64,000 bases of DNA, taken from positions 46,070,490-46,134,489 of the forward strand of contig OX457024.1 of assembly GCA_949752745.1 (NCBI GenBank), in the 5' to 3' direction. The notes beneath the pieces are model-generated. The model worked only from the letters and a program-made list of their open reading frames with translations, was not told where the DNA came from and did no database searches. Positions 24,801 through 36,800 of this stretch are shown piece by piece. Numbering within the stretch: position 1 is the stretch's first letter; each line of letters starts with the position of its first letter. The translations under genes were made by a program, and so were the position numbers. This stretch comes from Protula sp. h YS-2021 (lineage: Eukaryota > Annelida > Polychaeta > Sabellida > Serpulidae).

Positions 24801-27800
24801 CATTTGGTCATCAAGTCATCAAGGATGAGTAAGTTTGGTTTCTTCGGGTTAAAACGCTCTTCAATGTCATCTGGAATGCCTTGGTAAAATTCCACGCCTT
24901 TCATTCCCTTGTACAAAGGCTGATCTGCTGCATAGAGCCATAAAATGTTTTTCGGAGAGGGTTGAATTAACTTTTGTTCTAGAATTTCCTTCACCAGAGA
25001 CGTTTTGCCACTGCCTGTAGGTCCAGAGACCAAACATGTAAATGGATGCTTCATTGTTGAATGTCTGTTTCTTTCACCCAACTGTTAAACTTGTTTGGCC
25101 AACCTAACCACTTGACAAATAATTCTTTCACACCTCCTCCTCGTCTTTTACGTGTTTTCAAGACTTTTTCAATTCTATACACAGATTCAATATCTTTGGT
25201 CACTTTCTGCAGTTCTTCTTCATAGAAATGGCCATCAATATCTTCGTCTAAAAAGTCTTTCACACGATACAAATGTATTCCTTGCTTCTTACAACGATGT
25301 GTGACAATGAAGACTTCTTGCGTCCATTTGATGTGATAATCGCGTTGAAACACATATTTAATGTGGGAAATACGAACATGATCGCCAATGTTAAATTTAT
25401 ACTTCTTCTTCTTCTTCGGTTTCAATTTCAGTTTGTCGACATACATATACTTCCACACTTTTGATTCGTTGTCTTTACGAATCTCGGCTGGAGCATATTT
25501 ATTAGGAAGAGAACCATGAGGTCTATGGTTGTAATTGTACACCAAGTCTGGAAGAATGTCTAAGTAACGGTAAGTTTGATTATGTAGAAAATACCGATAC
25601 ATCATTCCCTTCAGAGTACGAATGACTCTTTCAGCAAAGTTGGCTTTGGTTTCATTCTTTGTGGTATAAGCATGAATGCCTTCTTTCTTCAAAAATGCTT
25701 TAACCCATCTGTTTTTAAATTCTGTTCCTTTATCAGACCTTAGAGTTCGCGGTCTTCGTCGTGTGTCATGAAAAATCTTTTGGAAAGCTTGTATGACGCT
25801 GGTATGTGATTTATTAGGTATTGGCTGTACCCAGACATATTTGGAAAACACATCAATGACAATGAGTAAAAAGCGTATGTCATCATTATAGGGAGCTATG
25901 TTTCCCATGTCTGCCAAATCAATATCCCACATATCATCAATGCCACGTGTAATGACACGTTGTCTTTTGAACCTGTATTTGACAGGTTGGAGTAAACTGA
26001 AAGCATCTTGATCCTGTAGCCATTTCTTCACTTGTGAATGTGTGACTGGTTGATTATGTTTTCGTAAGATGTGATACAGTTTGTAAGGACCAGCAAATGC
26101 TCCAGGCTGTCCAGGTTTGAAGTAAATATTGGTCAAGTAGTATTTCCACGTCGACATGGTCACACCGAATGAAAACCACTTTCTCAACAGAACAGCTTTT
26201 ATTTTATAACTCAACCAACATCACTTAACTAATATAGTAACTTAACTAACATGTATTTATAACTAACATGTATTTATAACTAACATATATTTACAGATCA
26301 AGTATAGATACAATGGTATGAATCACTGGAGACCATTGGTCTTCAATGAACATTAACCAATGACTGAGTTCATCCAATGTAATAGCATCTACACCATATT
26401 TCTCACAACGTTGATTTGCATTATCTAACACTTTATCTAAATGAATATAATATTTAGCTTCATTCCAATATGTATAAACACATGCAGTATGACAAGTATG
26501 TTCTGAACACTCTTCAAGTTGGCAAGCAGGACAGACTAAATAAGCAAACTTTTTTACAGCGGATAACATTTCTTCACAATAAGCTTTTTGCACAATATAT
26601 TGTCTCAGTGTCATGTCCGCCATTATGCAGTCTTGTGAGTCTTGCAGCACAAGTCTGTCAGGTTTAGCAAGTTATGCTGCTCCGGCAATGTAGCACAAGT
26701 CTGTCAAGTTCAGCAAGTTTTTTCCAGTTGCTGTTCACTTAACACACTTCTCCATGTTCACACGTCTGCACATAAAGTCTCACACAACAGTTCTAACAAC
26801 TTTCCCATAATATTCTGACCAGGATATCCAGATGACACTTGTTTCACACCAGCTCCCCACCAATGATCATACGTTGCTTCAACTAAAGTTTTGTCTTTAC
26901 ATTCTTTCAACTTGTTGCGAAACAATACACACTGATTCCATTTGACTTGTAAAACATCTTGCATTTTGCTTCTCTTCACTGTATGCCATAACGGACATGG
27001 CTTTATCACTTTAGCAATACGTTTTGCTTCATATCCATTTCTACATGAAGCAATGGCTGAAGCAATATCTTGACGGTGATGAAACACTGCTTTCTCATAT
27101 TGATACAAAGCTTCACTTGAGTTGAACACATGTCCATACTTTTCAAGTCGTGTTGGAAACATGTTTGAAAGAACGTCCTTATGACCGCTGAATAGTACAA
27201 GATTCTCCATGTTGACTTTGTTTCTGTTGTTTTATTCTGACATGTCGGTTTCTTCCTGTAATAATATATCTTTTAATATAGTTGCTGCCTCTTCTATCAT
27301 GTTCTTTCTTTGTTTACGTTGAAACCACTCACATAAAACTAAATTTGCTAGTAAGAAAAACATTGTTATCAATTCACTATGTTGTTACAAAGATGATTAA
27401 AAGGTTCTCTTACCTGATAAAGCTGCTCGGTTTCCTCTTCTTCTTTACAACAATCTCTCAAATGATCCACTACGGTGAAATATACTTCAACATCAGTACG
27501 AGCAGAATAAAGTGCAGAATCAAAGTCGAAGTCAGGATCTTCTTCTATTCCAATTTTATGACATTCTCCAAGAAATCTTGAATGCAGTTCAATCACATCA
27601 AGACTATGATGTACAACATCCCAAAAAGCATCCAAATGATAAAGTTGATAGTCTGGAGTGCCATAGCAAGCAAGTTTAGCAATCATCAAGTCAATATAAG
27701 CATTTTTAAAACATGCGTCCATCTTGTTTCAGTGTCTTGTGGGCTTTTTACTTTGCTTCACTGACTTTAAGTACTCCACACTTGCCGCAGAAGTTGTTTG

Positions 27801-30800
27801 GTTCACACAACTTGCAATTATACATGTGGCAATGGCAATGATAATCTTCCACATATCCACAAGCACCGCAATAGTCGCAGGTAAGTCCAAGTTGATTTTG
27901 CACGTTCATGTTCTCCAACTGAACTTCAGTCAGCCTTTTCTTGGATAGCTTTGACACCTTCATCCGACCATCCTTTTTGCAGCTTGATGATTGTTTTCTT
28001 GTCATGACATTCCTCACATGGTGATAGGGCTGAGTTGATGTTGTCCATCTCCTGAAGCAGTGTCTCCCATTCACCATCATTCATGTTGATGTGATGTGTG
28101 TATTCTTTCCCTTCAAACCGTGACGTGCGCACAAAACTCACATAACGCATATCCAAGTATGAAATGACTTCAAGCCACTTCGTTTGCGTTAAGTATAGTT
28201 TGAAGCCAATGTCGCGTAAATTTTTCAAGCTCTGGCACACAATCTTCCACAAAGATGGTGAATAAGCACACCATCTCTCTCCACGTGTGATGCGTAGAAA
28301 TGGCCCATATTCTCCATGCTCCACAGTAATGGTTAAGTTGGCACTAATTTTAAAGCTGCTGCTGCGCTGCGTTGCGTTGCTTGTCTTGTTCTCCATGGCT
28401 GCAACAATGTATTGATGATCCACTCCCTCCAACTGTCTGCTGAGAAATGACTTCACTCTGCTGAGTTCACTCCCTTTTATACCCAACTATCTGCTGAATC
28501 AAGCTTTTCAAACTTCTTGCAAACGTTTGAATTCACTTCAACTCGTCCATGGTTGAACCGAACAAGGTCTGATACATTATTTGGAACATCATCATCATAA
28601 AGTAAAATGATTCTTGCAGCTACAACTAACATGAGCTCCACTGCCCAAATTGTATTTGCGTTGATAAATGCTGAATCAATGTCATAAGTTGATATGATAA
28701 ATGTTAAATCAATGTCATAAGTTGATAGTATATGTAGATCTTCACAGTCACGTAGAAACGAGTCGATGAAATCACTTGGAATAGTCTTTCCGACAGCTTC
28801 CCAATGCAGATGTAAATTCTTCACTTGCTGCATCCAATCCCATTCAAAAGTAGGAAGCTTTGAAAACACATAGTTAGTATAATTCACTTTGAAGACGTCG
28901 TCCATAGTCATACATCTGTCAAGAAGTAATGCTGACATTGTGAAGTCTTTTCTCGTCACACAATGTATTACTAGTTGACTAGTTGACATGTTTCACTCAT
29001 GCTTTTATACTACTTCCATGTAATCAAAATATGGTGTGTAACTTTGTTCAAAAATTGTTGACTCAGCAGAATTTTACTTATGTATATGAATGTCTCACTT
29101 GCAGTTGTACTGCTGAGTTCAGAATCGTCTGAAACGGATAAATATGTAAAAATCACAATTTCGAGGGGGGGGGGTCGGTCGACCCAAAAAATGAAAAATG
29201 TTCAGAATCGTCTGAAACGGATAAATATGCAAAAATCACAATTTCGAGGGGGGGGGGGGGTCGGTCGACCCAAAAAATGACAAATGTTCAGAATCGTCTG
29301 AAACGGATAAATATGCAAAAATCACAATTTCGAGGGGGGGGGGTCGACCCAAGAAAATTGAAAAATGTTCAGAATCGTCTGAAACGGATAAATATACAAA
29401 AATCACAATTTCGAGGGGGGGGGGTGGTTGACCCAAAAAATGAAAAATGTTCAGAATCGTCTGAAACGGATAAATATACAAAAATCACAATTTCGAGGGG
29501 GTGGGGGGTGGTCGACCCAAGAAAAATGAAAAATGTTTAGAATCGTCTGAAACGGATAAATATACAAAAATCACAATTTCGAGGGGGGGGGTGGTCGACC
29601 CAAGAAAAATGAAAAATGTTCAGAATCGTCTGAAACGGATAAATATGCAAAAATCACAATTTCGAGGGGGGGGGGGTTGTCGACCCAAAAAATGACAAAT
29701 GTTCAGAATCGTCTGAAACGGATAAATATGCAAAAATCACAATTTCGAGGGGGGGGGGGTGGTCGACCGAAAAAATGAAAAAATGCTCAGAATCGTCTGA
29801 AACGGATAAATATACAAAAATCACACTTTCGAGGGGGGGGGGGGTTGGTCGACCCAAGAAAAATGAAAAATGTTCAGAATCGTCTGAAACGGATAAATAT
29901 ACAAAATCACAATTTCGAGGGGGGGGGGGGGGTGGTCGACCCAAGAAAAATGAAAAATGTTCAGAATCGTCTGAAACGGATAAATATGCAAAAATCACAA
30001 TTTCGAGGGGGGGGGGGGGTTGTCGACCTTTTTAGGGTCTGTTGCCATGGTTACACTGATTGACAGGTGGAGTTCGTTGGCTTCATGATGATTGACTCGG
30101 CCAACACTTTCAAGCAACTTTCGCTCCAGACTTTCGCTCCAGACAGTATGACCTCATTATGACGTCATCATGACGTCATTATCACGTCATGGATGGCCGC
30201 GCCTATCCTAACGCTTATCATCACTTCCGCTCCAGACAACACTTCCGGTCCAGACGCTATGACGTCACTTCCAGACAGTATGACGTCACAAAGTGACCCA
30301 GAAATCCGCTCCAGACATGATGACGTCACTTCCAGACAGTATGACGTCATCAAGTGACCCAGAAACGGCAAGTGACCCAGAACCAACGTTTTCCTACTAC
30401 TAGTGCACATGAGAAATAGGGCAAGCTACAGTAGACTCGGGATTTTAGTAGCCACTAGCTTACAAACCCGAGCGAGCTCAGCTTAGGTCGCACGCGTCGT
30501 ACGTCCCTCTTGGTGCCGTCTTATTGCGCTGACGACGATACGCCGTCCGCAGCACCAAGCGCGTATCAACAGCGATACTCGCCTCAGCCACGCAACGACC
30601 AGCATGCTTTGTAGCTTCTTCAACGGCACGTGCACCGTCGTCATGGAGAAAGTCGTGTCCGAACCTGCTCTGCACATCTTTACGGACGCAAGCGTAAAAG
30701 CCTCGAGCGCCTCGCTTATTTATCAGAGATCAGCAATAGACTAGCTATATTGCAAATGGTCAGTGGATATGTCTGGCCTAACCCAGGAGCACATGAACAT

Positions 30801-33800
30801 TGGGGAACCAGCGGCCTTTTCCTTGCCATCAAGCGCTGGTCACCGACCCTCGCATGCCACAAAATCAGCATCTTCACAGATTCTCTGCGTGTCTCTCTCC
30901 GCGTTGAATCGAGGTTTCACAAGAAACATGCTCCCTTATGATATTTTGACGGACATTCTATTGCTGTGTGTTCCCCATAACATTAAGGTGAATGCTTCGG
31001 GTATCAGCGGCGTGTGAACAAGCTCGCGGATGCAATATCGAGAGTTTTCAGTCTCTCCCACGCTACTTTCGCCCTCGCACACGTCTCTTTCGCCGACTTA
31101 AACAATCACAATCGAATCCATGTTTGGGTCCTTCCGGGAGTGGTCAGACATTCGGAGATACTGGAACGCGACACAGCTGGATCAAGAAAGCTGCCATTGG
31201 AGGGAAGCAAATATCCGCCGTTGCCATCGTCACCACTCACTACTCGGTGTTTAGTTATTCACACCTATGGTACCATATCGTTATCGGTAGACTGTGGACT
31301 TTTGGGTCTATAAGTGCCTCCGCTTCGCGTTATTTGTATTTTTATATATTGTTCCACCGAGAAAAGAATCAACTGAAAATACAATTTACCCAAAACGTTC
31401 CGACTTTTATTCGAGATTAATTGTCCGTATATTGTCCAATTCTGTGCTAGAGACGTGGCTGATGGAAGCAGCCGCTTAAGCTTTTTAAATTTTCATCCGG
31501 TGACACAGACCAGACCAGCTGTCAGGTAGTAAACACTCAGTTCTCCCCTGGATCCGCCTATATCTGGTGAAAACACCCAAAAATCCGGGTAACAGAACCA
31601 TACATTAAATAAATGAGGGCATTCTCTCTGCAGGACTACCTTCAGAACTTGCCCCCTTTACATATTACGACACTAACGTTGTTAGAAATACCTCATCTCT
31701 TGATTTTCTTTCTCCATATCAAGAGACGAATCCACAACCTCTATCCAAACATGACCTACAGACACTCACTGAAATAGCCAATGAAAGCAGTTTCTGCGAA
31801 CAACGGGGATTGGATTACACCGGACATAACAGTTCCATCAAAAAGAAATGAAAAAAAGGTTGGATTAAATTACCGTTGATGAACAGTTGTTCTGTCTCGT
31901 CAACTATGGACACCAAGTCGCCACCCTCCTCCGCACATTTTGTCCTCGCTGACTCCCAGGTCACCACTACGCCGGGCCGGATACCGTAACAGCGATTACT
32001 CGTCGGGTCGTACGACCAATTCGGGCCGCATTCTGGATGCCAAGGCTCTGTTACATGTAAAATAATATGTTCCATCCTACTCATTCTACATCAGATTTTT
32101 TACTGACAAAAATAGTGTCACGACTGAGCATTTTCCTTTCACCTTTGTGGAATTGCACTAATTTTTTTAAATGGAACTACTCACAGAGAGTTTATCTCTT
32201 CTGTCCCCGTACCTGTTGGCGTAGGTGCACTGGTGGGAGGCGGGTCTGTCACTTCAAATGCAGGCTGTTCGCAAACAACCATGTACTTTTCGTTCTCACA
32301 ATGGGCGTTCATCCACTGTCCAATCGGATTGTCCATTAATCTGGAGCATTGTTTTGTCTCCTGCTCGTCCCTCCCGTTTGCTGCCCAGTTTTGGAATCCA
32401 GGCTATAAGAACAGGGAATGTTTGTTTATTTCATTATGTGTGTCAATACTCTGAAGGGTTAGGTCCGGTCAGTTGAGTTCAAGTTGTTAACAACCCCTCC
32501 ACAAATAACAGCAAAATCCGTTCAAAATTACATCGCGAAACAACGTTTCCCTGTACTTTTTGTTTGTTTGTGACGCTTAATGGCTGAGGGAAACGTAGCC
32601 GTAGACAAAAGCAAAAAGTCAATTGTTAGCAGCATGATTTTGCTATTTCACGTGTTATAAAAAATTGACAAAAAATGCCGTATTTCTTACACTTTTTTAT
32701 TGCAAAATTAATGCAGTCTTCTGTAGGGCGAATACATGGTTTTTTTTAGCCAGTCTTCCATGTTATTATGTCCTCTTACAGTTATCATGCTAAAATTTAT
32801 AGTAGATAAAACTAGAATGGTACCTGTTCTCCGGTTCCGTCGTCCCACTTCCACACGGAGTCAATATACTTAAGGCTAAGCCACGATGAACCTCGCAGTT
32901 TATCTTCAAAAAAAGAGAGTTCAATAGTTTTTTCAACGTTACTTAGAACGCACCAGTCGAAGGATATCGCAATTATGCATAATCGAACACTACTTAGTCA
33001 TGCAATAAGGCATATATTGGCTTATGTCCAGTCAACATGAAGATACTATTTACCATATCAGAAAATGTTGACCTAAAGGTTAATATATTCTTCCTGGTCA
33101 ATAATAAATCAAGTTGATTTGGAATGAGTCAATATCTGCTTTATTTGCTTTTCCAATATATGAAATTTCAGCCAGCTGAAATTACATACTGCTTCGAAAT
33201 GCTGCCCAAGAATAGATAACTCGTCGAGACATAGCAATCTTAATGATATTCCTCATTTCTTTAAAAGTTGTGAAATCAAGGAATGCGTATCTAATTTTGG
33301 CATGGGTGGACCTCTGTACTGCAATGGAAAAATTGTGATTGTCGGATAACTTGAAAGCATGTACTTAAATTAGACCACTAACAGCTGAGGTAGGACTGTT
33401 CTTGGGAGCTGTCCACACGGACAACTTTGGCACCGTTGTCCTGACATCGGGTCTGTGCTGCGCTGTAGGTCACGGCCTCGTCGATGTACAAGTAACACGT
33501 CTGACTGTACATGTCCCAGCCGTCCAGGCATTGATAAGCTGCAGTGGATAAAGGCTGACAGCGGTAGTGTAAATACACTGATATTAAACAAGAGAAGAAG
33601 ACAGCTCTCTAGAGCTGGACTACACTTTTACAATCAATTTTAATGGAAAAATATTCCGTCAACTTGTATGTTAAGACTCAATTGTGTCACTTATTTATAA
33701 TATGAATCTGACAAATTTAACAGCTTCTCCAGCCAACCATTATTTGTGAATTTGGACAAAAACTTTGTTTGGTTTTTTTTTTTTTTTTTTTTTGGGGGGG

Positions 33801-36800
33801 GGGCACTCTGTTATGGCTGGGGTTCAGGTATTACAAAATGATAGATAGCTGTAGGGATATGAAAGGCCTGCTGTAGGCGTGGCTGCTGGTGTTTTTTAAT
33901 TGGTGTTGAAACGTGTATTTTAAGCGACTCATTCCTTACCTTTAAAATGCCCGATAGGCCCATGTTTATCATTCTTGGAATTAATTTTGATAATGGTAAT
34001 TCTGGAATATACGGTTTCATATCAAGAGTTGAAGCTCTCACCATTGGTATTGGGAACGCGTTGCCATGGCGACAGGTTATGCTGTTGCTGCGGTACTTCA
34101 AAGATGGCGATTCTGCATATGTAACCCTCAAGGTCAAAACAATAGTCAGTACCCCACCGTGCCTCTGGGTTGTTTGCTTAAAAATAGCAATGCTTCATAT
34201 TAAATGGGGAGCTGTGAAATTATTACCCAAAATTTTAATTTCAAAGACAGTCGTTGATTATATACTGAAGGACAAAAGAAAGTTCGCACATAAAAACCAA
34301 AATATCTCCAAAATTTATGGATATTTTTTTCTTCTCAAATTTTTAGCATCAGATTGTAATCAGATTGTACTGAGATGCCGCGAATACCGAAAAACTGTTG
34401 CGACCAGGCTATTGGCATGTTTGAAGCTGCTGCTTCTGCTCATTTCGTTGCCAGACGTTTCGGGTGCAGACCGACCACGTAGTGGCAGACCGCGTGTGAC
34501 CACACCTAACCAGAATCGCCGGATCTGCATGATCCACCTCCGGGATCGCTTCAGACCAGCCACAATAACAGCAACGGAGATCTCAGCAACATAAGCTCGA
34601 AAATCGTTATACGGCGCCTACGCGGACATGGCATCTGCGCTGGGCCGAGTGCGCTGGGCCAACAACCACAACCATGGAGCATGCAGAGATAACAATTGGC
34701 GGCGTGTGATGTTTTCAGATGGGTCGCGATACTAGCTTTTCCGCGCAGATGGACGTCAACGAGTATACAGGCGACCCGGCGAACGCTAGGCGCCATGTTG
34801 CATAAAACAAGTTAACCGGCACGGTGGTGGCTCAGTCATGGTTTGGGGAGCAATTTAACAGCGAATCGTTATGTGGATACTGTTTTGAGCAACCAAGTGG
34901 TCCCGCTTGTGCAGCAACGTCAGAACACCATTCTTATGCCGCCCACACGTTACTCGGGAGTGTAGAGATTATTTAGCGGCTAATAATGTTGATGTGCTCC
35001 CATGGCCGGCGTATAGTCTGGATATGAATCCCATAGAACATCTATGGGATAGTCTGGGTCGCCAAGTTCTAGCTCGTAACCCACCGCCTCAAAATGTCGC
35101 CGAATTGAGGCAAGCATTGATTGAAGAGTGGCACAGATCCTCAATACAAAATTAACATGTTGATAACTTCAATGCATAGTCGAATCCAGGCCCTACTGCG
35201 TTCCAATGGATACCACACACGGTATTAGTGGCAGTTATAAATCGAAGAAAACTCAAAACGGCATTTACACTGACTTTGACGCTTTGTGGCCTTTCACTAA
35301 AATTTCTTCAGAAGTTCAATTTTTCAATTATATTGCGGCACTGTCTGAGAGGTATCTTTGGCACAGATTGGAAGCCAATTTAGCAATTAAGTAAGTACCA
35401 ATAATCTTTGTTATTATATGCGAAGTTACTTTGGTCCTTCAGTATAAATAACGCTTATTTTAAGTAAATTTTGAAGATTACATAACATCGAAAAAGTGAA
35501 CACTTGATAACATTTGCCGCAACACAATTCCTTTATGGGTTTGAATTTCATTCTCATTTCTCGCTTCTCACAGGTGGTATCGACGAATCCGCAGTCCATT
35601 CTGTCGACGACTTGCTCCCGGCTCTCCTCATCCCAGTGTGAGTATGAATCCGTGCCCTTGCCATCACTCCACTTGTAGACATTGTCTTGTAGCTGGTCTG
35701 GCAGTCAAAACAGGCAACAGGGATAAAAATGCGAGGGGTCAATCTGATGGATGCAGTTAGCGTCGTTACGTCACTTAAGGGCCACCTATAAAGTGAATAC
35801 CCGACCTTCTGCCTCCCCTTCCACCCCTACACAAACATCTACTGATTAACCACACAGAAGCTCAGAACCTCACCCAATCCCCCTCCCTCCCCTCTCCAAC
35901 CGTACGTTTTCCTGTTGTTGTCCCTATTCGATATTCATGTTAACTATGCGCACAACTGTTCAGCTTTTCATATTTTGCATTAAAACTTTCACGTATTGTT
36001 AATAAGGAAGGAAACTGGAAGACAAACCAGAGATTCCAATTCTGATAGTGGGAATCCCTGCGAGGTTCAGGTCCTCATAAATCTTCTGCATTGCGTTTGT
36101 CTGTTCCTCTTGACTTGTTTAACCATGCAAAGAAATAAATTTGATTTTGATGGCGCATAACTATTTAATCGCTTGTTTTTAATGCCTGTTTTGCTTGTAA
36201 TAAATGCAAATAATCTCGTAGAATTGGCAGCGAATGAAAAATTTGTGAAGATACGTAAATATGAGTGCACCACACAAATTGGTAAGAAGTGAATTATTCC
36301 AGTATTTTGTCGACCAGATTTAGTTATACGCAATCTCTTCAAAAATAATAGCGAGTCAAATAGCTGGCAAAACACTAAATACAAATTTAGGCGTGTATTA
36401 AACAAAACAAAAGGCAATCATATGAATTTCTAATCAGATTTAAGAAAAAACTAACAATGCACTGGTGATTGTCAAGAAATGGTCTCCCTTACTCGAGGAT
36501 TTTCATAAGTTGGGCGTGCTCCCCATATCCCCTGCAGATAGCCTCTGCGTCGATCCACGTGACTTTTTGCTCTTCTGCCGTAACGACTAAGTAGCAGTGT
36601 CCAGTGCTGTAGTCTGACCATCCATTCGCACACACACCTTTGTTCAAAAGTCCACATTAACTACGAGATTCAAGGGAATATTTATTCTTATATATGCATA
36701 TATTACAACCAGCCCTTGTTACCCCAACTCCAAAACAGTTGAAACAAAGTGTCAAGATTCAAAGATAGCAGCTATCATATTGCATTTGTGTCCAATTGCA

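Larger units (their letters stand above)
12725..30401. mobile_element. Polinton/Maverick, 17,677 bp, with inverted repeats and exact 6-bp duplications
   Basis: The termini are AGTAGTAGGAAAACG and its inverse, starting with AG as expected. The element encodes the full core set: protein-primed DNA polymerase B, retroviral-type integrase with chromodomain, FtsK/HerA-type packaging ATPase, adenain-like cysteine protease, double jelly-roll major capsid protein and penton. About ten further small proteins are present. Only the polymerase shows an obvious frameshift; all other core frames are open, so the copy is young. It sits in the CTLD5 intron of the lectin gene, inside older retroelement debris. 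Plus-strand genes occupy 14.9-20.0 kb and minus-strand genes 20.4-28.9 kb, meeting tail to tail. Confidence 0.96.

Noticed and set aside
36005..36115. Minus-strand stretch reading KIYEDLNLAGIPTIRIGISG, a possible missing CTLD3 exon
   Set aside because: No acceptor gives the phase 2 entry required after exon 8, and it lacks a Trp at the WIGL position; too weak to call.
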